Below are positions 24,769 to 33,693 of a DNA stretch of 64,000 nt, piece by piece (position 1 is the first letter of the stretch; the number at the start of each line of letters is the position of its first letter). The stretch lies in contig CAVSZK010000019.1 in NCBI GenBank assembly GCA_963732415.1, positions 868,001 through 932,000 of the forward strand. The letters are read 5' to 3'. Source of the DNA: RPQJ01 sp963732415. Lineage in GTDB: Bacteria > Pseudomonadota > Gammaproteobacteria > Steroidobacterales > Steroidobacteraceae. Position numbers and translations under genes: made by a program. The notes beneath the pieces are model-generated. The model made no database searches. It saw nothing but the letters and a program-made list of their open reading frames with translations, and was not told the DNA's origin.

Positions 24769-25737
24769 ATGCAACTGGAACGGATCAGGGAGCCGGTCGC
24801 CGAGGACCTGCGCGGCATCGACCGTGTCATCGTCGGGCGCCTGGCCAGCGACGTGGTACTGGTAAACCAGGTGTCGCAGTACATCATCGGGGCCGGCGGC
24901 AAGCGCCTGCGCCCGCTCAGCGTTGTGCTGGCCGCGAGGGCCTGTGGCTACCGGGGCGACCAGCACCAGGTGGCCGCGGCCATCATCGAGTTCATCCACA
25001 CCGCCACCCTGCTCCACGACGACGTCGTCGACGGCTCGGACCTGCGCCGCGGCCGGGAAACCGCGAATCACGTGTTCGGCAACGAGGCGAGCGTGCTGGT
25101 CGGCGACTACCTGTACTCGCGGGCCTTCCAGATGATGATCGACCTCGGCGACCTGCGTATCCAGGAGGTCATGGCGAACGCGACCAACACCATCGCCGAG
25201 GGCGAGGTGCTGCAGCTGATGAACGCGCACGACCCGGACACGACCGAGCAGCGCTACCTCGACGTCATATATCGCAAGACGGCCAAGCTGTTCGAGGCCG
25301 GCGCGCAGGTTGCCGCGATCGTGGCTGGCGCGGCGCCCGAGATCGAAGCCGCAATGGCGGAATACGGCCGGCACCTCGGAACCGCGTTCCAGCTGGTGGA
25401 CGACTCGCTCGATTACAGCGCTGACAAGGCGGAACTCGGCAAGAACATCGGGGACGACCTTGCCGAGGGCAAGCCGACCCTGCCCCTGATCTACGCAATG
25501 GCCAACTCTGCGCCCGAGGACACGGCCCGGCTGCGGCAGATCGTCGAGGACGGCGGCCTGGACGAACTGGACACCGTTACCCGGGCAATTGAATCATCCG
25601 GGGGGCTTCAGTACACTGCCCGGCTCGCGCGGCGCGAGGCTGACCTCGCCATCGACGCCCTTGGCCGGCTACCCGAGTCGGCGTACCTGGGCTCGCTGCG
25701 CGCACTGGCGGATTTCGCGGTCGGTCGCTCGTACTGA
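24769..25737 (+). CDS. ispB: Octaprenyl (polyprenyl) diphosphate synthase
   Basis: 322 residues from the ATG at 24769; a GTG 9 nt earlier is an alternative. The enzyme extends FPP with IPP to make the quinone side chain. The first Asp-rich motif is LLHDDVVDGSDLRRG and the second is QLVDDSLDY; GGKRLRP near the start binds pyrophosphate. It is divergent from rplU-rpmA-obgE, as in E. coli and Pseudomonas. Chain length is usually 8 or 9 units and cannot be read from the sequence. It is followed by tRNA-Pro. Confidence 0.95.
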   Translation: MQLERIREPVAEDLRGIDRVIVGRLASDVVLVNQVSQYIIGAGGKRLRPLSVVLAARACGYRGDQHQVAAAIIEFIHTATLLHDDVVDGSDLRRGRETANHVFGNEASVLVGDYLYSRAFQMMIDLGDLRIQEVMANATNTIAEGEVLQLMNAHDPDTTEQRYLDVIYRKTAKLFEAGAQVAAIVAGAAPEIEAAMAEYGRHLGTAFQLVDDSLDYSADKAELGKNIGDDLAEGKPTLPLIYAMANSAPEDTARLRQIVEDGGLDELDTVTRAIESSGGLQYTARLARREADLAIDALGRLPESAYLGSLRALADFAVGRSY

Positions 25738-25760
25738 CCCGAAACCCGGAGAGACGGCGA

Positions 25761-25837
25761 CGGGATGTAGCTCAGCCTGGTAGAGCACTACGTTCGGGAC
25801 GTAGGAGTCGAAGGTTCAAATCCTTTCATCCCGACCA
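25761..25837 (+). tRNA. tRNA-Pro (anticodon CGG)
   Basis: The 77 nt fold into a cloverleaf with encoded CCA: acceptor CGGGATG/CATCCCG, D arm GCTC/GAGC, anticodon stem CTACG/CGTAG with loop TTCGGGA, and T loop TTCAAAT. The C1-G72 pair is typical of bacterial tRNA-Pro. The anticodon CGG reads CCG. Confidence 0.95.
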
Positions 25838-25967
25838 CTCCTCCCTGGTATCCCCGTGTCTGTAGGCCATAACGGCCCTCGACGCCGCATTTGCCAAATC
25901 CGGCCGTGTTGCGATTAAGCTTGGGATGCACTCAAGCATGCGCCCATGGCCGGCGGTATCCGAACAA

Positions 25968-26942
25968 ATGAACGTAGCGCGCAGGGAACCAGCACGAATC
26001 ATCGACGGCAAGGCCAGCGCGGCTCGGCTGCGCGCCGACATTGCGCGCCGCGTGGCGGTCCTCACCTCCCGGCACGGCGTCACGCCCGGACTCGCGGTAG
26101 TGCTCGTGGGCGACGACCCTGCGAGCGAGGTCTATGTGCGCAACAAGGGGCGCCAGACACGCGAAGCTGGCATGCAGTCCTTCGAGACGCACCTGCCGGC
26201 TACAGCTTCGGAAGACGAGTTGCTCGCGCAGGTGGCGCGACTGAATGCCGACCCGGCCGTGCACGGCGTGCTGGTCCAGTTACCGCTGCCGCGCCAGATC
26301 CGCGAGACGGCAGTGATAGACGCGATCTTGCCGGCCAAGGACGTCGATGGTTTCCACGTCATCAACACCGGCCTGCTCGCCTCGCGCGGCACCGGGATCA
26401 TCCCCTGCACGCCGCTTGGCTGCCTGCGGCTGCTCCGTGAATACGTCGGCAACCTTTCCGGAATGCGCGCGGTGATCGTCGGCCGCTCGAACATCGTCGG
26501 CAAGCCGATGGCCCAGTTGCTGCTGCGCGAGAACTGCACGGTGACCCTGGCGCACTCGCGCACCCGCGATCTTGCCGCCGAGTGTCGCCGTGCCGACATC
26601 CTGGTCGCGGCGGTGGGCCAGCCCCGCTTGATCAAGGGTGACTGGATCCAGCCGGGCGCGAGCGTGATCGACGTCGGCATCAACCGGATCAGCATCACCA
26701 CGGCCGACGGGCCGGCGACGCGACTGGTCGGCGACGTCGATTTCGACGAGGCCGCAGCGGTAGCCGGCGCGATCACGCCTGTACCCGGCGGCGTCGGTCC
26801 GATGACCATCGCATGCCTGTTGAGCAATACGCTGGACGCGGCATGCGCGCAGCACGGGGTGGATCCACGCAGCCTCGATGTCTCCGAGGCCGGAAAGTTA
26901 GTTTCTGCCGGCGGCTCGGCACCACAAGGAACAAGCACATGA
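25968..26942 (+). CDS. folD: Methylenetetrahydrofolate dehydrogenase / cyclohydrolase
   Basis: 324 residues from the ATG at 25968; an in-frame ATG 42 nt earlier is less likely. FolD interconverts 5,10-methylene-THF and 10-formyl-THF. Active-site pieces are SEVYVRNKGRQ (catalytic Lys), VQLPLPRQI and KDVDGFHVIN; the NADP site is GRSNIVGKPMAQLL; TPVPGGVGPMT is near the end. The last 25 residues form an unusual tail after the normal C-terminus. The stop overlaps the fhs start as ATGA, coupling two enzymes that share 10-formyl-THF. Confidence 0.95.
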   Translation: MNVARREPARIIDGKASAARLRADIARRVAVLTSRHGVTPGLAVVLVGDDPASEVYVRNKGRQTREAGMQSFETHLPATASEDELLAQVARLNADPAVHGVLVQLPLPRQIRETAVIDAILPAKDVDGFHVINTGLLASRGTGIIPCTPLGCLRLLREYVGNLSGMRAVIVGRSNIVGKPMAQLLLRENCTVTLAHSRTRDLAAECRRADILVAAVGQPRLIKGDWIQPGASVIDVGINRISITTADGPATRLVGDVDFDEAAAVAGAITPVPGGVGPMTIACLLSNTLDAACAQHGVDPRSLDVSEAGKLVSAGGSAPQGTST

Positions 26943-28570
26943 AGCCGATTTCCGAGGTCGCGCGATCGCTTGGCCTGGACCCCGCTGAGCTGGAACCTTA
27001 CGGTCACTACAAGGCGAAACTGCCGCTGAATGTTTTCCGGGACAAGCCGCCGCGAGGCAAGCTGGTGCTGGTCTCGGCGATCACGCCCACGCCGGCTGGC
27101 GAGGGCAAGACGACAACCTCCATCGGGCTTGTCCAGGGCTTGGCCCGGATCGGCGTGACGAGCGCCGCTGCGCTGCGCGAGCCGAGCCTCGGCCCGGTAT
27201 TCGGCATGAAGGGCGGCGGCGCGGGCGGCGGCGCCTCTGAAGTGCTGCCAATGATGGACATCAACATGCACTTCAATGGCGACTTCCACGCCATCACGAG
27301 CGCGCACAACCTGCTTGCCGCCATCCTGGACAACTGCCTGCACAACGGCAGCGTGATCACCGGGCTGGATCCGCGGCGCGTGACCTGGAAGCGCGTGATG
27401 GACATGAACGATCGCGCGCTGCGCGACATCGTGATCGGCCTGGGCGGACGCACCGAGGGCTTCCCGCGCGAAACCGGTTTCGACATCACCGCCGCGAGCG
27501 AGGTGATGGCCGTTCTCTGCCTTGCAGATGGCATCCCAGACCTCAAGGCACGGCTGGGCCGCATCGTCGTGGGCTACTCGTCGAGCGGCAAGCCGGTTAC
27601 CGCGGGCGACGTCAAGGCAGTGGGCGCGATGGCGGCGCTGCTGCGCGACGCGATCAAGCCGAACCTGGTGCAGACCACGGAAGGCGTGCCGGCGTTCCTG
27701 CACGGTGGGCCGTTCGCGAACATCGCCCACGGAACCAACAGCATCACGGCCACCAAGGCAGCGCTCGCGCTGACCGACCTCGTAGTGACGGAAGCCGGGT
27801 TCGCATTCGAACTCGGCGCCGAGAAGTTCTTCGACATCAACTGCAAGTACGGCGGCTTCGCGCCGGCATGCACGGTGCTGGTCGCGACGATCCGGGCACT
27901 GAAGATGCACGGCGGCAAGCCGCTGGCGGACGTCGGCAAGCCGGACGTCGACGCCATGCTTCGCGGCATGGACAACCTCGAAAAGCACGTCGAGAACATC
28001 CACAAATTTGGCCAGCCCTGCGTCGTCGCGATCAACCAGTTCGCGGCCGACACCGCGGCGGAAATCCGCGCGCTCGAGAAGCACTGCGAGTCGATCGGCG
28101 TCAAGGCGGTGGCGGCACGGCCGTTCACCGAGGGCGGCAAGGGCTGCACCGAACTCGCCGAAGTCGTGCGCGACCTGGTGGCCGTCAGCGAGCCGCAGTT
28201 CACGCCGCTCTACGACTGGAACGCGTCAATCGAGGACAAGATCGCGACGGTCGCGCGTGAGATGTACGGGGCCGAGGCCGTCGACTACACGAAGCGCGGC
28301 AGGCGTGACCTCGAACAGCTGGAGAAGGAGGGGTTCGGAAAACTGCCCGTGTGCATCGCCAAGACCCAGCAGTCACTCTCCGACAACCCGGCGCTGCTCG
28401 GCCGGCCCAAGGACTTCCTGGTGACGGTGCGCGAAATCCACCTCGCGGCCGGTGCCGGATTCGTGATTCCGATCACCGGCGAGATCATGCGCATGCCGGG
28501 ACTGCCGAAGGCACCGATGGCGCACAGGTTCGACCTGACCGACGACGGCGAGATCGTGTTCGGGCCGTAG
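26939..28570 (+). CDS. fhs: Formate--tetrahydrofolate ligase
   Basis: 543 residues. Fhs makes 10-formyl-THF from formate, THF and ATP. The P-loop is TPTPAGEGKTTTSIGL; other hallmarks are EPSLGPVFGMKGGGAGGG, MNDRALRDIVIGLGG and TGEIMRMPGLPKAP. It overlaps folD by 4 nt. Fhs is scattered in gammaproteobacteria and usually indicates use of formate or methyl groups for one-carbon units, or folate-linked catabolism of glycine, sarcosine or methoxy compounds. No other formate enzyme is visible in the window. Confidence 0.96.
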   Translation: MKPISEVARSLGLDPAELEPYGHYKAKLPLNVFRDKPPRGKLVLVSAITPTPAGEGKTTTSIGLVQGLARIGVTSAAALREPSLGPVFGMKGGGAGGGASEVLPMMDINMHFNGDFHAITSAHNLLAAILDNCLHNGSVITGLDPRRVTWKRVMDMNDRALRDIVIGLGGRTEGFPRETGFDITAASEVMAVLCLADGIPDLKARLGRIVVGYSSSGKPVTAGDVKAVGAMAALLRDAIKPNLVQTTEGVPAFLHGGPFANIAHGTNSITATKAALALTDLVVTEAGFAFELGAEKFFDINCKYGGFAPACTVLVATIRALKMHGGKPLADVGKPDVDAMLRGMDNLEKHVENIHKFGQPCVVAINQFAADTAAEIRALEKHCESIGVKAVAARPFTEGGKGCTELAEVVRDLVAVSEPQFTPLYDWNASIEDKIATVAREMYGAEAVDYTKRGRRDLEQLEKEGFGKLPVCIAKTQQSLSDNPALLGRPKDFLVTVREIHLAAGAGFVIPITGEIMRMPGLPKAPMAHRFDLTDDGEIVFGP

Positions 28571-28589
28571 TGCTGCAGGCAACGCAAAC

Positions 28590-29006
28590 GTGACCACTAC
28601 GGCTGACACCCAGGCCATCGTGCGTTTCGTGCGCGGCACGCTGGGCTGCGGCTGTCCGGACGAGGTATTCAATTCGATCTCGATCGAGCGTCCGGGCGGG
28701 CCGGACCCTTCAGCGCCGTATGTCCGGCTGCTGGTCGGAAATCGACTGCTGATCTACGTGCTCGACGGAAAAGACGTCGAACAGGAGCCGGCCATCGTGC
28801 CCAGGCTGGCCAGTCGAGGTCGCCACGAACGCGACCGGAATGGGCTGAATCGCTTCCGGCTGGTCATCGGCAGCGAGCGCGCGACGCAACTGCTGGAGGC
28901 CTCGTCCGCCAGCTTCGCAGCGGAGATCGGTCATGACGAGCGGGCGCATCTGCACGTAATCGCTTCAGACCTGGTCCCTGTCGACCTCCATTCAAGCAAC
29001 TCGTGA
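28590..29006 (+). CDS. Conserved hypothetical protein with a CGCP motif
   Basis: 138 residues from a GTG at 28590, 19 nt after fhs. The start RFVRGTLGCGCPDEVF has two Cys separated by one Gly, in a setting that could bind a metal or form a redox pair; it is followed by predicted beta strands (VRLLVGNRLLIYVLDG). I do not recognise a named family. Tight linkage behind folD-fhs suggests a role in folate one-carbon metabolism, but there is no direct evidence. The Nudix gene begins 10 nt after its stop, so all four probably form one transcript. Confidence 0.65.
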   Translation: MTTTADTQAIVRFVRGTLGCGCPDEVFNSISIERPGGPDPSAPYVRLLVGNRLLIYVLDGKDVEQEPAIVPRLASRGRHERDRNGLNRFRLVIGSERATQLLEASSASFAAEIGHDERAHLHVIASDLVPVDLHSSNS

Positions 29007-29016
29007 GGCTGCCCTG

Positions 29017-29901
29017 ATGCACCTGGCCGCAACCGTAGTCCTGCTGCGCGAAGCAGATGGCAAGCTCGAGGCGCTGATGATGCGCCGGGGAGCCGGGCTC
29101 ACCTTCATGGGCGGAATGTGGGTTTTTCCCGGTGGTCGCGCCGAACCTGCGGACTGCTCGGCGGAGTCGCTGGCCCGGGTCCTGCCGGACGCGCGCAATG
29201 CCGGACTCGGCCAGTTGCGCACGATGCAGGGCGCTGCGCTGGAGTTCGAAGCTAGCGCCGGCCTGTACGTCGCTGCATGCCGCGAAGCCTTCGAAGAAGC
29301 GGGCGTGCTGCTCGCCTGCGACTCATCCGGCGAGCCCTGCGACGCCGCGACCGCCGCCCGCCTCGGCTCGCGTCGCGACGAGGTAACCCGCGATGCCAGC
29401 GCATTCACGCGCATGCTCGAGACGGAGGCTCTGTTCCTCGACACCCGGAGGCTGGCCTACTGGTCGCACTGGATCACCCCTTCGGCCGAGCCCAAGCGCT
29501 TCGATACACGGTTTTTCGTCGCGCAGTTGCCGCCGGGCCAGACGGCCAGCGCAGATCTCTCCGAGTTGACCGAGCACGCCTGGGTCGAAGCGGCCCGGGC
29601 AACGGCCGCGCTCGAGCAGGGCGAGATCCGGCTCGTGCCCCCCACACTGCTCACGCTCGAGGATCTCGCCGAGTGCCACGCGCGCCACGGCTCGCTGCAG
29701 GCGATGTTCACCGCGGAGGCTGCCCGCGAGACTCCCCCGGTGATGCCGCGAATCGAGTTGTCAGCCGACGCCGCCCGCGTCGTCATGCCCTGGGACCCAG
29801 GCTACGCGCAGGTGCCAGGCGAATGCTGCGAGGCCGTGGTCGAATTCCCGCGGCATTTCACGCGTTGCAGTTCGAGTCACACGATTAAGCGCGGCCGGTA
29901 G
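29017..29901 (+). CDS. Nudix hydrolase, NUDT19-like
   Basis: 294 residues. The Nudix box is split by an insertion: FPGGRAEPADC early on, then a helical insert, then AACREAFEEAGVLLA, which supplies the REx2EExG catalytic core. This layout and the length fit the NUDT19/RP2 group, whose animal members cleave coenzyme A and acyl-CoAs. Substrate here is not proven. It starts 10 nt after the CGCP protein gene. A CoA-transferase lies nearby but in another unit. Confidence 0.85.
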   Translation: MHLAATVVLLREADGKLEALMMRRGAGLTFMGGMWVFPGGRAEPADCSAESLARVLPDARNAGLGQLRTMQGAALEFEASAGLYVAACREAFEEAGVLLACDSSGEPCDAATAARLGSRRDEVTRDASAFTRMLETEALFLDTRRLAYWSHWITPSAEPKRFDTRFFVAQLPPGQTASADLSELTEHAWVEAARATAALEQGEIRLVPPTLLTLEDLAECHARHGSLQAMFTAEAARETPPVMPRIELSADAARVVMPWDPGYAQVPGECCEAVVEFPRHFTRCSSSHTIKRGR

Positions 29902-29939
29902 CGGCTACCCGGCACCGGGCGGCTGCTCCCGAAAAACGA

Positions 29940-29971
29940 AAAGCCCCGGGACCGACGGGCCCCAGGGCTTT
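29940..29971. terminator. Terminator between the Nudix gene and the histone-like gene
   Basis: AAAGCCC (29940-29946) pairs with GGGCTTT (29965-29971), with further partial GC pairing inside. It lies between convergent genes, so it may serve both. Confidence 0.5.
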
Positions 29972-30012
29972 CCGCAGCGCCGCCAGGGCGCCGAAAACGC
30001 GGCGCGGCCGCG

Positions 30013-30666
30013 TTACTTCTTCTCGAACGGCGAATACCCGGGCAGTTCGTTCTCGACCAGGTTCTCGACCGCGTCACTCGCCTTCTTGAACAGGTCCTTG
30101 GCCTGGTCCACGACCGAGGCGGCTGACTTTTCAGCCGTGTGCTGTGCGCTCACCAGGCCGGCCTCGGCCTGCTTCACGCCTGCAGCGGCCTGCTTCTTGA
30201 CGGCTTTTACCGTCTTGGCGACTTTCTTCTCGGCTTTCACCACGGCTTTCTGCGCCTTGGGCGGCAGCTTCTTGACGGCCTTGACCGCCTTGGCAACTTT
30301 CCGCTTGGCCTGCGTGGTTGACCGTGAAATGCTCCTCTCGGCCTTCCTGGCGGCAGACTTTGCCTTTCTTGGTGCCCTGCGGATCGCGGCCTTCATCGTG
30401 GCGAGACGGCTCTTCGCCTTTACGACGCGCTTGGCTGCGGCTTTCTTACGGGCCGGAGCCTTCTTCTTGGCCGCAGCCTTCTTCCTGGCCGGGGCCTTCT
30501 TCTTGGCCGCGGTTTCCTTCGTCGACTTGCGCTTCAGGTCAGCCGAGTGCGCGCGCTTGTAGGTCTGGATGTCTGTGATACGCCCCTTGGCGTCACGCTT
30601 GGCGTAGAGCTTCGTGCCCTTGCTGCTGCGGTGCGTCGTGCGACGCGCCTTCTTCTTCGCTGCCAT
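30013..30666 (-). CDS. Histone H1-like Lys/Ala-rich DNA-binding protein
   Basis: 217 residues. The start MAAKKKARRTTHRSSKGTK at 30666 is chosen over an ATG 45 nt upstream. A short ordered N-terminus (LYAKRDAKGRITDIQTYKRAH) precedes a low-complexity basic region with KKAPARKKAAA repeats, then many KAVKK-type repeats, and an amphipathic C-terminal helix (VDQAKDLFKKASDAVENL). Eukaryotic H1-tail-like proteins such as AlgP and BpH1 compact DNA in bacteria and vary in length through slippage. The protein probably binds nucleic acid non-specifically. It is a single gene. Confidence 0.8.
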   Translation of the reverse strand: MAAKKKARRTTHRSSKGTKLYAKRDAKGRITDIQTYKRAHSADLKRKSTKETAAKKKAPARKKAAAKKKAPARKKAAAKRVVKAKSRLATMKAAIRRAPRKAKSAARKAERSISRSTTQAKRKVAKAVKAVKKLPPKAQKAVVKAEKKVAKTVKAVKKQAAAGVKQAEAGLVSAQHTAEKSAASVVDQAKDLFKKASDAVENLVENELPGYSPFEKK

Positions 30667-30773
30667 GGGAAACCTCTCGTGTGTGCGGTGTCGCGGGAAC
30701 TGCCGCGCCAATCCGGTTATCAGGACGGACGCTAGTGCAGCATCACGTCCTAGTCAACAAGGGAAACCTGCAG

Positions 30774-33494
30774 TCAGCCCGAACCCTGCAGGCCATGCGA
30801 AATGCCATTCACCGAGGCGACCAGCGCTTCGAGCAGAGTGCGGTCCTGCCGTCCGGTTTCGCGCCAGCGTCGCAGGAGATCGACCTGCGCGAGGTGCAAC
30901 GGGTCGACGTAGGGATTCCGCAGCAGGATCGAGCGCCGCAGCGTCGGCTCGGAATCCAGCAGCTGACCGCCGCCCCTGACCGCGAGCACCTGTTCCACGC
31001 TGAGCTTGAACTCGGCCCTGATGTCGGTTGCGTACCGGTCGTGCTCTGGACGCGACAGTTGATCGTAGATGCGGGCAACGCCCATGTCGGCTCGCGTCAG
31101 TGCCATCTCCACGTCATCGATCAGCGACTCGAAAACCGGCCAGCCGGCGTACATTTCGCCCAGCATCGTGGCCCCGAAGCGCGCCGCGGCCTTCTGCAGA
31201 GCCGTGCCACAGCCGAACCAGCCGGGCAGCATGTGCCGGCTCTGGGACCAGGCGAAGGCCCAGGGAATCGGCCGCAGCGATTCGATGCCGCCGCCAGCGG
31301 AGCGCGACATCGGCCGCGAGCCGATCTGCATGCTCTCGATGACATCCACCGGTGTGACGGCATTGAAATAATCGACGAATGCCGGATCGTCGTGAACCAG
31401 CTCACGGTAGATGGCAGAGCTCGCCTGCGCGAGAAAGTCCATCACCTCGCGCCAACGCGGGTCGACCGGACCCGCGTCGTGGACTCCGGCGGTGACCAGC
31501 GCCACCGCGCTCACGACCTGCTCGAAGCTGCGCAGCGCGATCGGCCGGAGACCGTAGCGATCGTTGATGTTCTCGCCCTGCTCGGTGGCGCGCAGCGTGC
31601 CTTGCATCGCGGCCGCCGGCTGGCTGCGGACCAGCGCCTCATCCCGCCCGCTGCCCCGGCTGATCGAACCTCCACGCCCGTGGAACACCTGCAGCTGAAC
31701 GCCTGCCGCGCCACAAGCGGCAGCCATGGCCTCCTGGGCAGTATGCAGCGCCCATCTGGACGCGACGACGCCTACCGACTTGCTGCTGTCGGAATAACCG
31801 AGCATCACGACCTGGCGATTCCCACGTGCAGCCAGGTGCGCACGGTAGGCGGGGTCGGCGAGCAGTCTCGCGACGATCTCTCCCGCGTGTTCGAGGGTGT
31901 TGGCCGACTCGAACAGCGGCGCAGCGTCCAGGGGCACCTGCTCCCCGGCCCCCGCCGCCATGCCTGCCCAGCGCGCGAGCAACAGCACGGACAACACATC
32001 GTCCACATCGTGCGCCATGCTCACGACGTAGGAACCGATGGCCCGGTGCCCGAAGCGGTTCCTGCAGAATTCCATCGCCTCGAATACCCACAGCGCCCGC
32101 TTGCCGGCAGGTCCCGGGTCGTCGAACGGAGACTCGTCGCAGGACAGGGCAGCGCCCAGACGCGCCGTGCGCTCCGCCGGTGATCGGGACCCCCATTCCG
32201 GGTCGCCGAGTGCATTTCCAACGATTTCGCGGTGCACCTCGGCGTTCTGGCGCACATCCAGCGTCGCGAGGTGGAAACCGAAAGTGCGCACCCTCCGCAG
32301 CATGCGCTGCACGTAGAAGAGCCCGGCGTTCTTCCCGCGGTTCGCAGCCAGGCTGCGCGCGATCATCTCCAGGTCGTCAACCAGTTGCTCCACACGATCG
32401 TACTGGCCGGATCGCCCGTCATATGTCGCCCGCAGGCGCTCGGCAATCTGGCCCAGCAGCACGCGGTAGGGCATCCGGTCGTGGCGTGTCGGAGTCGAGG
32501 CCCGCGCGCCCGGCAGCAGCGTCCGGTAGGCCTCGATCCGGGCGTCGATCGCGGGATCGTAAGGAATCCGGTTCTCACTCTGGCTGAGCTTCTCCGCCAG
32601 CACCCGGACTTCCTTGAAGTACTGGTTCACGACCAGCTGGTGGTGGCGATTGCAGCTCTCACGGATGGTCTTGGCGTGCACGTCCGGATGGCCATCCATG
32701 TCACCACCGACCCACGAACCAAAACTGAGCAGGACGGGCACCTGGACGCCTTCCGCGGCAGCCCCGAACACCGCGACGAGGGCTGCGTCGAGCTGCTCGT
32801 AGAACAAGGGAATCACTTCGTAGATCACCTCTACGATAAAGAACAGCACATGCTCGCGCTCATCCGCCACGTTCAGGCGTTCCCGCGAGTTATCGGCTGT
32901 CTGCCAACCGGTGGTGATTTCGGTGCGCAGGCGCTCCACGCATTTCCGGCGCTCACCCGGCGTGCGGGCCGGATCCAGCCCGTCGAGCATCAGTTGCGCG
33001 ACTCGCTGCTGCTGCCGCAGCAGCGTCCTGCGCGTGGATTCCGTGGGATGTGCCGTAAAGACTGGCTCAAAACGTACCCGACCGAGCAGCGAGAGCACGT
33101 CGTCCAGCGTCATGCCACTCTCGCGGAGGCTGGCGAAGCAAGCCTCGAGTCCGCCTGGTTGCGCCGCGCTGCTGCCGCTCAGATACTGCCGTCGACGGCG
33201 CACCCGGTGCACTTTTTCCGCCGTGTTCACCACCTGGAACCACGTCGTGAACGCCCGGATCAGTTCCCGCACCTTCGGTGCGGGCCGCCCCTGGGTGCGC
33301 ACCACGAGCTCCACCGATGCCTCCGCGGAGCCCAGCCTGCGGTCGATGGCAACCCTCCGGTCGCCATCGACCATGTTGAACATCGCGTCACCGCACTGGT
33401 CCCTGAGAACATCGCCGACGACCTGGCCGAGCACGTGCACGTCATCGCGCAGCGCCGCGTCCTTGGTCGGAAAAATGATGCCTCTGCGGGCCAT
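30774..33494 (-). CDS. ppc: Phosphoenolpyruvate carboxylase
   Basis: 906 residues, full length. Ppc converts PEP and bicarbonate to oxaloacetate, replenishing the TCA cycle. Catalytic signatures are FTAHPTESTRRTLL (His), FGSWVGGDMDGHPDV, LGYSDSSKSVG and FHGRGGSISRGSGRD. The C-terminus is GISHGLQGSG, a variation of the usual AAGMxNTG tail that closes the active site. Bicarbonate is its substrate, which is notable because a bicarbonate transporter (sbtA) lies about 7 kb away. It is divergent from a CoA-transferase gene. Confidence 0.97.
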   Translation of the reverse strand: MARRGIIFPTKDAALRDDVHVLGQVVGDVLRDQCGDAMFNMVDGDRRVAIDRRLGSAEASVELVVRTQGRPAPKVRELIRAFTTWFQVVNTAEKVHRVRRRRQYLSGSSAAQPGGLEACFASLRESGMTLDDVLSLLGRVRFEPVFTAHPTESTRRTLLRQQQRVAQLMLDGLDPARTPGERRKCVERLRTEITTGWQTADNSRERLNVADEREHVLFFIVEVIYEVIPLFYEQLDAALVAVFGAAAEGVQVPVLLSFGSWVGGDMDGHPDVHAKTIRESCNRHHQLVVNQYFKEVRVLAEKLSQSENRIPYDPAIDARIEAYRTLLPGARASTPTRHDRMPYRVLLGQIAERLRATYDGRSGQYDRVEQLVDDLEMIARSLAANRGKNAGLFYVQRMLRRVRTFGFHLATLDVRQNAEVHREIVGNALGDPEWGSRSPAERTARLGAALSCDESPFDDPGPAGKRALWVFEAMEFCRNRFGHRAIGSYVVSMAHDVDDVLSVLLLARWAGMAAGAGEQVPLDAAPLFESANTLEHAGEIVARLLADPAYRAHLAARGNRQVVMLGYSDSSKSVGVVASRWALHTAQEAMAAACGAAGVQLQVFHGRGGSISRGSGRDEALVRSQPAAAMQGTLRATEQGENINDRYGLRPIALRSFEQVVSAVALVTAGVHDAGPVDPRWREVMDFLAQASSAIYRELVHDDPAFVDYFNAVTPVDVIESMQIGSRPMSRSAGGGIESLRPIPWAFAWSQSRHMLPGWFGCGTALQKAAARFGATMLGEMYAGWPVFESLIDDVEMALTRADMGVARIYDQLSRPEHDRYATDIRAEFKLSVEQVLAVRGGGQLLDSEPTLRRSILLRNPYVDPLHLAQVDLLRRWRETGRQDRTLLEALVASVNGISHGLQGSG

Positions 33495-33693
33495 GGCCGC
33501 CGGGTTAGTTCGGTTTGGCTGGTTGAGGGAGTCGGTGGTCGCCCGGCCAGGTGGCCGGCACTGTCGGTAATACTGAGGTGAATCGTAGCAGAGTCGGCGC
33601 CATACGCCGTCGATGTCGCGCCGGAACGGGGTGGCGGCGCATTATCATTGGAGGCCCGGCAATTGCCCGCCGGCCCGTCGAGAGGACCGCAAA

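Noticed and set aside
25838..25967. Possible folate riboswitch upstream of folD-fhs
   Set aside because: I looked for conserved THF or SAM riboswitch blocks and saw none.
26132..28084. 650-codon open frame antisense to folD-fhs
   Set aside because: It is a shadow of two certain genes; composition is His/Asp/Arg-rich and without any domain.
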